DNA of 64,000 nt from an uncultured Psychrobacillus sp. (GCA_934234185.1 CAKQHO010000006.1:1-64000), one strand, 5' to 3'. Counted from the first letter of the stretch, positions 15,809 through 24,562 are shown. Notes: generated by a model not told the origin, from the letters alone. Numbers and translations: made by a program.

Positions 15809-17072
15809 GATACATTGCCTCCATTTCTCTCCAGTTCTCTAGCATTGCCTCTCTTAAGGAGGGAGGTGATAATACCTCTGCACTTGCACCAAAGCTTCTG
15901 AGCCAAGGGATAATTTCGGTTGTCCCATTTATGTCTATCTCCCATAGAAAACCCCCTGTTAATCGTTTCGTTATGCGACCATGCGCTCCTTGAGCAGTTA
16001 CACGTCTTTCAATAAAGTCCGTATTTTCTTGATAAAACCTTACGATAACATGCTCTATTGGGTCTGTGGATACATTCCAGCTAGTTTCAAATATGTCATC
16101 TAGCTCTGGCATTACATCGTCTTTGAATGATTCTTCATGCTTAACCTGATAGATATAGTCCGCTCTATATTGAGTGAGTTTTTTTTCTTCGTCCAAAGCG
16201 ATTAGGTACCATCTACTATTTGTATCATCATAGATTAAGCGGATTGGGTAAACCGTTTTCTCTTTAAGCTCGTTAGAAAACGTAGCTATAAATTTTCTCT
16301 GCTTCTTCACAGAGGAGTAATAAAAGGTAATAATTTTTCTTTTTTGGATAGCCTCCACAAGCGGGAGAAGAATTGGGTCGTCTAAAAAGCGTCCTATGTA
16401 GTGGTATGGATAAAGAATCATGTTAGGAGGCCCCGTTTGCAAGGAAGCAAGGACCTTCTGTTCAATTGCATAGGCAAGCGCTGGAAATAAAGAAACATGA
16501 CGACAGTGGACGATAAAATAGTAAAGATTTTTTAATGTCTGATCAGACAATTCCTCGAATAGCTTCTCTACCCTGTAGTAAGTGACTTTTTTCCGACCCT
16601 TGCTTTGGACAAAGCGCTTCACTAATCCAAGCTCTACAAATCTTTTGATCGTTCGTCCCACATATTTTTCTTGAAATGAAAGGGAGATTTCTTCTTCAAG
16701 TCGGAAGCATTCCTGTTCGATTTGTACTGCTGTAGCCGGTCCTATTGTTGCTATTACTTGAAGAATAGCGGCATCCTTCCTGAGCTTGTCAGAAGAAAAT
16801 GGTGACTGAGCAACTATACGATAGATTGCCATTTCTGTTTCCTCGTACGGAGTATAGAAGATTGTTTGTGTGATCGAGTGAATCGCCTGTGTGGCAGGCA
16901 TTTTTAAATAATCAAAATTATGTATGATGGCGTTTAACTGTGCAGCGGTTTTTTGAAAGGTTGATTCAGACATTCCAAGGCGCTTTGCAAGCTCCTGGTT
17001 TTTATCTGCCTTCCCCTCATGAAGTAGGATCCTAAGTAGTTCAACCGTTTTTTTATGGTTCTTCTCAGACAT
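15786..17072 (-). CDS. HTH-WYL transcriptional regulator
   Basis: A 428-residue DNA-binding regulator. N-terminal helix-turn-helix (ELAKRLGMSESTFQKTAAQL, about residues 27-46), a second winged-helix-like segment (about 95-165), a WYL domain with W288-Y-L290 and the basic patch around it, and a C-terminal WCX domain (IIPWLRSFGASAEVL...LREAMLENWREM). Such proteins bind ssDNA or nucleotides through the WYL domain. Its ATG lies 12 bp from the shared 20-mer operator, so autoregulation is likely. It is divergent from the acidic membrane-protein gene carrying the same operator upstream. Confidence 0.9.
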   Translation of the reverse strand: MSEKNHKKTVELLRILLHEGKADKNQELAKRLGMSESTFQKTAAQLNAIIHNFDYLKMPATQAIHSITQTIFYTPYEETEMAIYRIVAQSPFSSDKLRKDAAILQVIATIGPATAVQIEQECFRLEEEISLSFQEKYVGRTIKRFVELGLVKRFVQSKGRKKVTYYRVEKLFEELSDQTLKNLYYFIVHCRHVSLFPALAYAIEQKVLASLQTGPPNMILYPYHYIGRFLDDPILLPLVEAIQKRKIITFYYSSVKKQRKFIATFSNELKEKTVYPIRLIYDDTNSRWYLIALDEEKKLTQYRADYIYQVKHEESFKDDVMPELDDIFETSWNVSTDPIEHVIVRFYQENTDFIERRVTAQGAHGRITKRLTGGFLWEIDINGTTEIIPWLRSFGASAEVLSPPSLREAMLENWREMEAMYRDYASLQ

Positions 17073-17083
17073 CGTTTTCCCCC

Positions 17084-17131
17084 AAAACTGTATAGTGTTT
17101 GTCCTCTATTTGCTAAGCATGATGGTATATA
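17084..17131 (+). promoter_or_regulatory. candidate WYL-regulon operator and promoter, copy 2
   Basis: The identical 20-mer AAAACTGTATAGTGTTTGTC (17084-17103), dyad at 17086-17099, sits between the WYL regulator and the divergent membrane-protein gene. A -10-like TATATA (17126-17131) begins 22 bp after the motif, the same spacing as copy 1, and the gene starts 70 bp after it. On the minus strand the dyad centre could overlap the regulator's own promoter. Confidence 0.6.
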
Positions 17132-17172
17132 TTTTTATTATAAATGAAAAGCAGAAAAGAGGATGAAGTACA

Positions 17173-17853
17173 ATGACATTTTTTTCATTAGGAATAGATG
17201 ATTTCTTATTTATGGCAAGCTTTCTTTTACTATTCACCCTAGCCCTATGTATTTTAGCGGAGGGGATAGTCAAGCCAGAAAAGCAAAAGGAGGTAGAAGC
17301 AGCTTCCAAGTATAGTCACTATAAAGCCTTTTTAGATGAAGAGATAGAAGAAATAGTGTTAGAAGACCATAAAAGGATGACCACAAAAATTGGCCTTGCT
17401 ACAAAGGAGGGGCACCATATGGGGGAGGCGATGCAACATTCTTTTCTCTTCGCAGGTGCTGATCAAGGACTGGAACAGCTCCAAGTGCTGCAGCAGGAAA
17501 ATGAGTATAGGGAGCGGGAGAGAATGATGCAGGAAGAGTATAGGGAAGTGGGGGAGACACCGACAAGCATTCCTACTTGTGATTTGGAAGCTCCGTTTTT
17601 GGAGCCAGATAGCCCTGAAGTACAAAATCCGGTATTAGAATTTTTGCCAGAAGAAGAAATTGAAATAGAGGAGCCAGACATTACAGATATCCACCGACTG
17701 CAGGAGGTGGATTGGGAGGAATTCCAAGGTTCACTTCTGCCGCTCGATAGTGATTGGGAGGTCATGGATGACGAGCCTGAGCGCTATCTGCAGGAGGAGA
17801 TGGATAACTTGGAAGGCATGTATGAGGAGGAAGATTATCGTGACAGATGGTAG
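17173..17853 (+). CDS. acidic single-span membrane protein of the WYL locus
   Basis: A 226-residue protein with one N-terminal membrane helix (about residues 10-31) and a long, strongly acidic cytoplasmic-type tail rich in Glu/Asp, with Met/Gln-rich coiled-coil stretch (about 90-125) and Pro-rich linker (EFLPEEEIEIEEPDITDI). No catalytic motif is seen. An AGAGGA site precedes the ATG by 8-9 nt. The shared operator upstream suggests it belongs functionally with the PIN/HEPN operon. I do not recognise the family. Confidence 0.65.
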   Translation: MTFFSLGIDDFLFMASFLLLFTLALCILAEGIVKPEKQKEVEAASKYSHYKAFLDEEIEEIVLEDHKRMTTKIGLATKEGHHMGEAMQHSFLFAGADQGLEQLQVLQQENEYRERERMMQEEYREVGETPTSIPTCDLEAPFLEPDSPEVQNPVLEFLPEEEIEIEEPDITDIHRLQEVDWEEFQGSLLPLDSDWEVMDDEPERYLQEEMDNLEGMYEEEDYRDRW

Positions 17854-17980
17854 TCTTCTAAAAAAAATATGGGTGCCCACTTTTGTCCTGGGCTATCATA
17901 TAAGATATAAAAATATTCGAATGTTATTGCCTTGATTGGGTGATATATGGGAGCAGGCTATTTTGCTGACTCACCCCCTT

Positions 17981-18016
17981 TCGGATTTGCTTGTCGGGTC
18001 AGAACAGGCGCTTACG
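17981..18016 (+). repeat. dispersed intergenic element, copy A
   Basis: Core TTTGCTTGTCGGGTCAGAAC followed by AGGCGCTTACG. Shares its layout with four other copies in the window (near 19.4, 20.0, 23.2 and 52.4 kb). Flanked by GGGTGA (17938-17943) and TCACCC (17971-17976), a weak hairpin. Confidence 0.65.
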
Positions 18017-18049
18017 TTTTCCCTTTAGTCAGATGAAAATATTGGTTTT

Positions 18050-18079
18050 TTGATATTTTACCCATAAAAATTTTATAAT
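18050..18079 (+). promoter_or_regulatory. sigma-A promoter of sstT
   Basis: -35 TTGATA (18050-18055), 18-bp spacer, -10 TATAAT (18074-18079), about 63 bp before the ATG. Confidence 0.6.
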
Positions 18080-18142
18080 TATGTTATTATGTATTTTATA
18101 GAAAAACAAATATCTTCATAGGGAATACAGCAGGAGGGAAAT

Positions 18143-19345
18143 ATGAGAAGTTTATTCATTAAATGGAACAGGCTTAGTCTGGTAACAAGAATCATAATAG
18201 GTATAGTAATTGGTTTACTTTTAGCTTTAACGGTGCCAGATGCAGCTAGTGGAGTTTCTATTCTTGGCTCACTATTTGTAAGTGCACTGAAGGCAGTGGC
18301 TCCTATACTAGTTTTCTTCCTAGTTATTACGGCGATTGCCAAGCAAAGAAGTGGAACGAGTAATAATATATTCTCTATTCTTGTTTTGTATCTAATTGGG
18401 ACATTTCTAGCAGGGGTAGTAGGGGTTCTCATGAGCTTCCTGTTTCCTACAAAGCTAACACTTGAAACAGCTGCTCAAGAGATAGAGCCTCCAGGTGGCG
18501 TTGGTGAAGTATTAGAAACATTAGTATTTAACATAGTAACGAATCCAGTGGATGCATTGATGAATGCTAACTATATTGGAATTTTGGCTTGGGCAGTAGT
18601 GCTTGGTATTGCTCTGAAGCATGCAAATGAAACGACAAAAACAGTGTTAGAGAGCATTTCTGATGCAATATCCAAGGTAGTTCAGTGGGTTATTAATCTA
18701 GCTCCAATCGGAATTCTAGGTTTGATTTTTGATGCAGTGGCTACAAACGGTCTTTCTACACTTGGGAATTACGGTCGTTTGCTATTTGTTCTAGTAGGCT
18801 CGATGGTAATTATTGCCCTTATTATCAATCCGATTATTGTATTTATTTATACTAGAAAAAACCCATATCCGCTTGTGTTTACTTGCTTAAAGGATAGCGG
18901 GATCACTGCATTCTTTACTCGAAGCTCCGCAGCGAATATTCCTGTGAATATTAAGCTTGCTGAAAAGTTGGACTTAAATAAGGATACTTATTCCGTATCT
19001 ATCCCGCTTGGAGCAACTATTAACATGGCGGGTGCAGCTGTCACTATTTCCGTGTTGACATTAGCAGCTGTTCATACGCTTGAAATCGAAGTGGATTTTG
19101 GTACAGCGGTAATTTTGATGGTCCTTTCTGCGGTTTCTGCAGCTGGGGCTTCAGGAGTTGCAGGCGGCTCGCTATTATTAATTCCACTGGCGTGTAGCTT
19201 ATTTGGAATTTCCGATGATATAGCGATGCAGGTTGTGGCAATTGGTTTCATTATTGGAGTCGTTCAGGATTCCTGTGAAACAGCATTGAATTCATCCTCA
19301 GATATATTGTTTACGGCAACAGCTGAGATGGCGAAGAATAGATAA
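18143..19345 (+). CDS. sstT: serine/threonine:Na+ symporter SstT
   Basis: A 400-residue member of the dicarboxylate/amino acid:cation symporter family (DAACS) with 8 helices and two re-entrant hairpins. The signatures match the SstT branch closely: FFTRSSAANIPVN (HP1), SIPLGATINMAGAA (TM7 ion site), ASGVAGGSLLLIPLAC (HP2) and VQDSCETALNSSSD (TM8 substrate site). It imports serine and threonine with Na+. An AGGAGGGAA site precedes the ATG. It is monocistronic with its own promoter and a strong terminator. Confidence 0.93.
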   Translation: MRSLFIKWNRLSLVTRIIIGIVIGLLLALTVPDAASGVSILGSLFVSALKAVAPILVFFLVITAIAKQRSGTSNNIFSILVLYLIGTFLAGVVGVLMSFLFPTKLTLETAAQEIEPPGGVGEVLETLVFNIVTNPVDALMNANYIGILAWAVVLGIALKHANETTKTVLESISDAISKVVQWVINLAPIGILGLIFDAVATNGLSTLGNYGRLLFVLVGSMVIIALIINPIIVFIYTRKNPYPLVFTCLKDSGITAFFTRSSAANIPVNIKLAEKLDLNKDTYSVSIPLGATINMAGAAVTISVLTLAAVHTLEIEVDFGTAVILMVLSAVSAAGASGVAGGSLLLIPLACSLFGISDDIAMQVVAIGFIIGVVQDSCETALNSSSDILFTATAEMAKNR

Positions 19346-19346
19346 G

Positions 19347-19381
19347 AGAAGCAGGTGGGGAAATTCCACCTGCTTCTTTTT
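19347..19381 (+). terminator. terminator of sstT
   Basis: Arms 19347-19358 and 19366-19377 (AGAAGCAGGTGG / CCACCTGCTTCT), 7-nt loop, followed by a U-run. Confidence 0.88.
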
Positions 19382-19430
19382 GTTCTGGAACATTTAATTA
19401 TTGGCTCTAGCGGAGTGACCTCCTCGCAGA

Positions 19431-19468
19431 TCCCATTTGCTTGTCGGGGCAAAACAGGACCTTGTGCT
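19431..19468 (+). repeat. dispersed intergenic element, copy B
   Basis: TCCCATTTGCTTGTCGGGGC followed by AAAACAGGACCTTGTGCT. It lies between sstT and the 3' end of the minus-strand membrane-protein gene. Confidence 0.65.
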
Positions 19469-19480
19469 GTTCTTGTTAAC

Positions 19481-19852
19481 CTACCTTAATGAACGAGTTA
19501 TTTCCAGTGGTAAGAAAAAGAGAATGCCAAGTAGAAAACCGGCTATTAGACATCTAGGGAGTAGGAAAGTTAGAATTGCATCTTTTGTTAATTCCCCAAA
19601 CCCACTATAGAAAATAAAGAATAGAAGAATACCAACAATAATAGCTACTAGATACCGAGCAATTCTATTTCCTAATTTCTTTGTTCTAGTTAGTAAAAGT
19701 GTAGGATATCCTATAATCACGTATAGTATTATCGAGGATAGTAAACCTATGAGAAAAAACATCTCCGCCTCTACATTTGCAAAGTGTAAGTAGAGCCAAA
19801 AAAATAATATAGTTAGGAGAGACATCCCTAATGTATATCCAAGAGCTTTCAA
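19481..19852 (-). CDS. four-span membrane protein, unknown
   Basis: A 123-residue, very hydrophobic protein with four membrane helices (about residues 5-25, 31-52, 65-85 and 95-117) and short basic loops. It begins at a TTG preceded by AAAGGAGG with 7-nt spacing, the best ribosome site in the area. No motif identifies a function. It is monocistronic; the RND exporter upstream on the same strand is separated by a terminator. Confidence 0.65.
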   Translation of the reverse strand: MKALGYTLGMSLLTILFFWLYLHFANVEAEMFFLIGLLSSIILYVIIGYPTLLLTRTKKLGNRIARYLVAIIVGILLFFIFYSGFGELTKDAILTFLLPRCLIAGFLLGILFFLPLEITRSLR

Positions 19853-19910
19853 TGTCTTTCCTCCTTTTTTTATTAATACGAATAGTAAATGGGAAAAGTT
19901 CCCTGGGTGT

Positions 19911-19957
19911 AAAAAAACCTCTTAAGCCAGCATATCGCTGATTTAAGAGGCTTTTTC
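19911..19957 (-). terminator. terminator of the RND exporter gene
   Basis: Arms CCTCTTAA (19918-19925) and TTAAGAGG (19943-19950), with an inner CAGC/GCTG pairing. On the minus strand it is followed by a 7-U run; on the plus strand by CTTTTT. Confidence 0.75.
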
Positions 19958-19966
19958 TGTGAGCGA

Positions 19967-20004
19967 CTCCCATTTACTTGCCGAGGGAAAAAAGGAGCTT
20001 ACAC
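19967..20004 (+). repeat. dispersed intergenic element, copy C
   Basis: CTCCCATTTACTTGCCGAGG followed by GAAAAAAGGAGCTTACAC, just after the RND exporter's stop. The most diverged of the five copies. Confidence 0.55.
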
Positions 20005-20008
20005 TAAA

Positions 20009-23000
20009 TTACATCGTCATTCTTTGTTTCTTTGCTTTCCTAAAGTAAAGCAATTCGTATATACACGGAACAACGATTAATGTTAGAAGTGTGGCCATTG
20101 CAAGGCCGCCAATCACTACTACTGCCAGACTTTGAGAAACTAGGCTTCCTGCTTCTGCTTGCTTCCATAGTAGAGGAAGCATAGCGCAAATGGTGGCAAT
20201 CGCTGTCATAAAGATTGGTCGCATTCTTGTTGCAGTTGCTTCTATAATTGCTTCGCGTATAGTCATTGATTTTTCGTTTTGCTTCACTCGGTCTAGAAGC
20301 ACAATGGCGTTGGTCACTACTATTCCAATGAGCATTAATGCTCCAAGGAGGGCGGTAATATCAATGGATATTCCACTGATGATAATGCCAAGTATTGCTC
20401 CGATTGCTGCTAGAGGAAGAGAGAATAGAATTGCAATCGGAGTACGTATGGACTTAAACGTAATGACCATGATTAGGAAAACGATACCAATCGAGACTAA
20501 CATCATTAAGAATAGGTCTGTAAATTCGTCAGCCTGTTGACTACTTGATCCTCCGATAAATACCTCTGTACCAGTTGGAATATCAATTCCTTCCTTTTCT
20601 TCATTTCCAAAAATAGCTGTATTCAGCTTGCTTGCAACTTCGGATAGCTTGTTTGGATCCACAGAGGCTGTCACACGTAGATAGGTTTTTCCATCCTTAT
20701 GCAGCTGCGTGGTGGATCGTTCCTCCTTTTCTAGGGATGCAACGGTAGATACAGGAACTAAACCTTCATTTGTTATAATTTCTATGGAAGCCAGATCAGC
20801 CGACTTTTCTACATTTATAAGAGGCTCTAGGAATACAGTCTTTGTTTTATTGTCTAGATTCATCGTGCCAATTGGTGTTTTGTTCAGCATCATACCAAGC
20901 TGCTGAGCGATTTGCTCGGCATTAACCTTAGAAGGATTTACGACAAGCGAGTAAACAGTTTTCTTTTCATCCTGATTGCTAGTTACCTTTTCAACGCCGT
21001 CTATTTCTTTTATTTGCGGCACTATTCTGCTTGCCACGGTTTCCAAGTCACTGGTGTTGTTTCCAACGACATCTACATTGATACTGGTGCTTGTTCCTCC
21101 CATCATGAAAGAGGCTGCAACAATTTCAAATTCCGCATTGGTATATTCACTTCGTTTTTCTTCTAAAGCATGGACGACCTTATCGATATTCTTTTTGTCG
21201 TGTAATAAAATACTAAAATTTGCCTCTGTTGAGGAGCCTACATATCCATATTGTGCTGACTCTGGAGGTGAACCCACCTGTGTAAAGACAAATTCAGTCT
21301 CTTCTAGCATTTGAATAAAGGACTCTATCTCCATTGCTTTCTCTTTCACATGTGAAATCGGTGTTTCAGCTGGATAGCTTACTGTTACATTCACATAGTC
21401 CGCAGAGGAATAGTCCACCGCTCCTTTTGGAATAAGGAAGTAAGCCCCGATAGATCCAAAGAAGAGAACGGACGAGATTGCAAAGATCACCCATTTGTGG
21501 TTTAGTGACCAGGCTACAGTCTTAGGAAAAAGAACAGCTGGCTTATGCTCAGGCAGCTTCGAATTCTTTAACAGGCTACCACTCAAAACCGGGACAACCG
21601 TTAAGGCTACTAATAAGGAAGCTAGCAGGGAGTAAGTAACTGTTAGAGCAAATGGCAATAAAAACGCTTGAAGGGTACCCCCAAGTAAGCTCATTGGTAA
21701 AAATACGGCCACTGTTGCAAGTGTGGAGGCAGTTATCGCTACACCAACCTGTTTCGTCGCATCAATCACCATTTGAAGAGAAAATTTCTCGGTTTGCATT
21801 TTTCTAAAGATATTTTCGATAACCACAATACTATCATCTACTAGGCGTCCAACGGCAACGGCTACTCCACCAAGTGTCAATATATTCAATGTCACCCCGG
21901 AAAGCCAAAGTAGGAATAACGTTAAGCATAACGAAAGTGGGATAGAGATTATCGTGATAAGGGTGGAGCGAATATTACGTAAGAATAACATAATAACAAT
22001 TGTTGCAAATAAAGCTCCAAGTAGAACCTCCTTCATCATTGTATGAACAGAATTTTGTACTATCTCAGAGGAGGATACATAAATTTGTGACTCTTGGTTT
22101 GGAAATTGTTTATTCAGTTCCTTAGTCACTTCCTCTATTTCCTTACTGATTGTCACCGTGTTCGATTGTGCATCCTTCGTGATGCTAATGTCCAAACTAT
22201 CCTTGCCATTAAATCGACTGGTAAAATTTGCATCAGTCGTTTCTTTAATAGTAGCAATGTCTCCAAGTGTGATTTCAGGAGTTAGAGATAGCTCCTTTAG
22301 CTTATCAATGCTAGTTAAATCGCCGATTACTTTAATGTTGCTTAATTTATTCTCCATCTTTTGCTCGGCAACAGAGATAGCCACATTTTGACCTTGTAAA
22401 ATTCCTAAGATATCGGTTAAAGGAATTCCGGATTCCCCTAGCTTCGTTTCATCAACATCTACCGAAATAATGGACTCCGTGATACCGAATATATCGACAC
22501 CTGAAACTCCTTTAACGCTTTGGTATTTTTCTTTGATTTCATTACGTGCAAACTCTAGGTTCTTATCTGTCAGACCATCCTTAAATGTCACAGCAATATT
22601 GATAATAGGAATCATGGAAGTATGCAGCTGAGAGACAGTTGGTTTTGCGATATTAGATGGAAAGTGGATGTTAGCTACCGCCGCTTGAACCTCCTGCTTT
22701 GCCTGCTTCATATCATAGCCTGCCTCATAAACGATATCTACAAGGGAATAGCCATCTCCGGTCCTCGAATAAATAGAGGATTTTCCGTTTAACCCAGAGA
22801 CTGCTTGTTCAATGGGAGTGGTAGCCTCAATTTCCATTGTTTTAGAATCAATTCCTTGCCCCATTGTAATGATCGTTACTTGGGGATTGTCTGCGGAAGG
22901 TAAAAATTCCATTGGGAGTCGAAAATAGCTGATGATCCCCATTACTAAAATAAGTACAGTTAACACACTGATAGCGGCCTTGTTTCCAAAGGCCCATCTT

Positions 23001-23014
23001 GTAAAGCTCGACAT
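20009..23014 (-). CDS. RND-family efflux transporter (AcrB/SwrC-like)
   Basis: A 1001-residue inner-membrane exporter of the HAE-RND superfamily with 12 helices and two large extracytoplasmic loops. Seen are the TM1 start FGNKAAISVLTVLILVMGI, the PTVSQ segment, TM4 with the proton-relay pair VGRLVDDSIVVIENIFRKM, and the C-terminal repeat SIDITALLGALMLIGIVVTNAIVLLDRV. B. subtilis SwrC (YerP) is the closest type known to me, so export of surfactant-like lipopeptides or detergents is possible. The ATG at 23014 follows AGGAGGA by 8 nt. No membrane-fusion or TolC gene accompanies it, as expected in Gram-positives. Confidence 0.9.
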   Translation of the reverse strand: MSSFTRWAFGNKAAISVLTVLILVMGIISYFRLPMEFLPSADNPQVTIITMGQGIDSKTMEIEATTPIEQAVSGLNGKSSIYSRTGDGYSLVDIVYEAGYDMKQAKQEVQAAVANIHFPSNIAKPTVSQLHTSMIPIINIAVTFKDGLTDKNLEFARNEIKEKYQSVKGVSGVDIFGITESIISVDVDETKLGESGIPLTDILGILQGQNVAISVAEQKMENKLSNIKVIGDLTSIDKLKELSLTPEITLGDIATIKETTDANFTSRFNGKDSLDISITKDAQSNTVTISKEIEEVTKELNKQFPNQESQIYVSSSEIVQNSVHTMMKEVLLGALFATIVIMLFLRNIRSTLITIISIPLSLCLTLFLLWLSGVTLNILTLGGVAVAVGRLVDDSIVVIENIFRKMQTEKFSLQMVIDATKQVGVAITASTLATVAVFLPMSLLGGTLQAFLLPFALTVTYSLLASLLVALTVVPVLSGSLLKNSKLPEHKPAVLFPKTVAWSLNHKWVIFAISSVLFFGSIGAYFLIPKGAVDYSSADYVNVTVSYPAETPISHVKEKAMEIESFIQMLEETEFVFTQVGSPPESAQYGYVGSSTEANFSILLHDKKNIDKVVHALEEKRSEYTNAEFEIVAASFMMGGTSTSINVDVVGNNTSDLETVASRIVPQIKEIDGVEKVTSNQDEKKTVYSLVVNPSKVNAEQIAQQLGMMLNKTPIGTMNLDNKTKTVFLEPLINVEKSADLASIEIITNEGLVPVSTVASLEKEERSTTQLHKDGKTYLRVTASVDPNKLSEVASKLNTAIFGNEEKEGIDIPTGTEVFIGGSSSQQADEFTDLFLMMLVSIGIVFLIMVITFKSIRTPIAILFSLPLAAIGAILGIIISGISIDITALLGALMLIGIVVTNAIVLLDRVKQNEKSMTIREAIIEATATRMRPIFMTAIATICAMLPLLWKQAEAGSLVSQSLAVVVIGGLAMATLLTLIVVPCIYELLYFRKAKKQRMTM

Positions 23015-23162
23015 GTAAAAATTCCTCCTAATTTGCTTCATCTTTAATCTTCCTCTTTATCTTAATTATTAGAAAAGTTTTCTACATGGAGCTGAAGCTT
23101 GAACTTGGTGTAAGACTGAAGGCGGAGAGGGGATAAGACCAGCGTGTTCTAAGTGGAAATAG

Positions 23163-23193
23163 AAAAAAGTGGAGAAAGTCTTTATCTCCACTT
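23163..23193 (-). terminator. terminator of the GNAT gene
   Basis: Arms AAGTGGAGA (23167-23175) and TCTCCACTT (23185-23193), with U-rich tail on the minus strand. Confidence 0.7.
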
Positions 23194-23217
23194 CTTTCAT
23201 TGGTATATATTTATTAA

Positions 23218-23255
23218 TCCCATTTACTTGCAGGGGCAGAACAAGTACTTGCGCT
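23218..23255 (+). repeat. dispersed intergenic element, copy D
   Basis: TCCCATTTACTTGCAGGGGC followed by AGAACAAGTACTTGCGCT. It also contains TTACTTGCA and GTACTTGCG, linking this family to the 9-mer family. It lies directly at the 3' end of the GNAT gene. Confidence 0.6.
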
Positions 23256-23685
23256 ATAAGCTTGATTTCATAATACAGTTAACCTCTGTAAAGCCCATCT
23301 TTTCATATATTTTTTTAGCAAAGTTGGTCGCAAAAACGTTTAAGCGGACCTCCTCAAATCCTTTTTCCTTTAAATAAGACTTTCCTTCATTTATTAGCTT
23401 CGTGGAAAGTCCTTTCCCACGATGTTCAGGAAGGACAAAGATTTCATAAATAAAGCCATATTCCTTAGCAGAGAATACATCCATATTTTGAGCAAGAAGA
23501 ACCCACCCACTAATAGAGCCATCTTCTTCCTTCGTCACTAAATAGGTGGCACCTCGTCTAATAATTGGTGTTAAAAGCTCTAAAGCTTGTTCTTGCGTGA
23601 TCTTCATCTGAGCGCCTTCACTTGCAGACTGCCCTGCGAAAGTAAGAATATATTCTATCTCTTTCTCTGTTGCGATTTCTATCAT
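23254..23685 (-). CDS. GNAT-family N-acetyltransferase
   Basis: A 143-residue acetyltransferase. The acetyl-CoA-binding motif is FVLPEHRGKGLSTKLINEG (R/Q-x-x-G-x-G/A), followed by the beta-5 region VRLNVFATNFAKKIYEKMGF typical of the fold. The substrate is unknown. The likely start is the ATG at 23685 behind AAAGGTTGG; a TTG six codons earlier is an alternative. Monocistronic. Confidence 0.85.
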   Translation of the reverse strand: MIEIATEKEIEYILTFAGQSASEGAQMKITQEQALELLTPIIRRGATYLVTKEEDGSISGWVLLAQNMDVFSAKEYGFIYEIFVLPEHRGKGLSTKLINEGKSYLKEKGFEEVRLNVFATNFAKKIYEKMGFTEVNCIMKSSL

Positions 23686-23815
23686 TTGATTCCAACCTTT
23701 CAATTGTAATAAATTACTATTTCTGTATTGCTTTATTTAATCCCTTCTTTTAGAGGGAAATTCTTTACTGACGGAGAATAGGTAGATAAGTATGATAGAA
23801 ACGGAGAGAGTATTT

Positions 23816-24298
23816 ATGGATTTTATCATTTCTTTATTTAATTCCCATTATGATTTGTATATTCGATTAGTGGTAGCTACCTTTATAGGATTGTTAATAG
23901 GCTTGGAAAGAGCAATTAAGCATAAGCCGGCTGGTATCCGAACGCATATATTGGTTTGCTTAGGCTCTACTCTTGCAATGAGTCTTTCTACTTTAAACCA
24001 AGGACCTTATATGGACCCAATGCGTTTAGCAGCTCAGGTGATCAGTGGAATTGGTTTCCTTGGAGCAGGCGTTATCTGGCTGGACAAGGATAATATTAAG
24101 CGTGGACTAACTACCGCAGCGAACCTTTGGATAACAGCTTGTGTAGGATTAACCATCGGATATGGAGCCTATGACTTAGCGATTGTTACAGTACTTCTTA
24201 TGTTCATTGCCATGAATCTGCCAAAGGTTATCGAGAAAATGGGGATACTTCCACCAAGAGATAAGGGACACGATGAAAGTGATAGTGATGGGGAATAA
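23816..24298 (+). CDS. MgtC/SapB-family membrane protein
   Basis: A 160-residue protein with four to five membrane helices carrying MgtC-family signatures: RLVVATFIGLLIGLERAIKHKPAGIRTHILVCLGS and QVISGIGFLGAGVIW, with TTAANLWITACVGLTIG. Family members are linked to Mg2+ limitation and membrane potential. The ATG at 23816 follows GGAGAG by 7-8 nt. The protein ends in a short acidic tail at TAA; the same frame stays open for 44 more codons (to 24433), which may be a lost C-terminus. Confidence 0.88.
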   Translation: MDFIISLFNSHYDLYIRLVVATFIGLLIGLERAIKHKPAGIRTHILVCLGSTLAMSLSTLNQGPYMDPMRLAAQVISGIGFLGAGVIWLDKDNIKRGLTTAANLWITACVGLTIGYGAYDLAIVTVLLMFIAMNLPKVIEKMGILPPRDKGHDESDSDGE

Positions 24299-24444
24299 GA
24301 CATAGAGTCTACTATAAAAGAAAGCAATACGAAAAATATTCAGATAGACATTTCTACCTGGATGAAACAAGGCGAAGAGTTCGACCCACTAGAGGAAATG
24401 ATTCCGTTAGCTTACAGTATTATGTATAAATAAAATGAAAACAT

Positions 24445-24488
24445 AAAAAACACTTATTCTTAGAAGCATGTCTAAGGTAGGTGTTTTT
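24445..24488 (+). terminator. terminator before the exopolysaccharide operon
   Basis: Arms 24445-24463 and 24471-24488 (AAAAAACACTTATTCTTAGA-type, with a few mismatches) followed by a long U-run. Confidence 0.8.
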
Positions 24489-24556
24489 TTAATCATTAGA
24501 AGGAAAGAAAGAGGAAAAAAATAAAAAAACCGGTTCTTTTTTATCATTATTTCTTA

Positions 24557-24562
24557 TATAAT
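24557..24562 (+). promoter_or_regulatory. -10 element of the exopolysaccharide operon
   Basis: A perfect TATAAT 38 bp before the first gene. The matching -35 at 24534-24539 (TTCTTT) is poor, so an activator or alternative factor may be needed. Confidence 0.4.

Noticed and set aside
17359..17765. Reverse-strand frames opposite the acidic membrane-protein gene
   Set aside because: Ser-rich shadows of the Glu/Asp codons; no start signals.
20190..23400. Plus-strand frames opposite the RND exporter and GNAT genes
   Set aside because: Shadow frames without ribosome sites; the minus-strand genes have clear family motifs.
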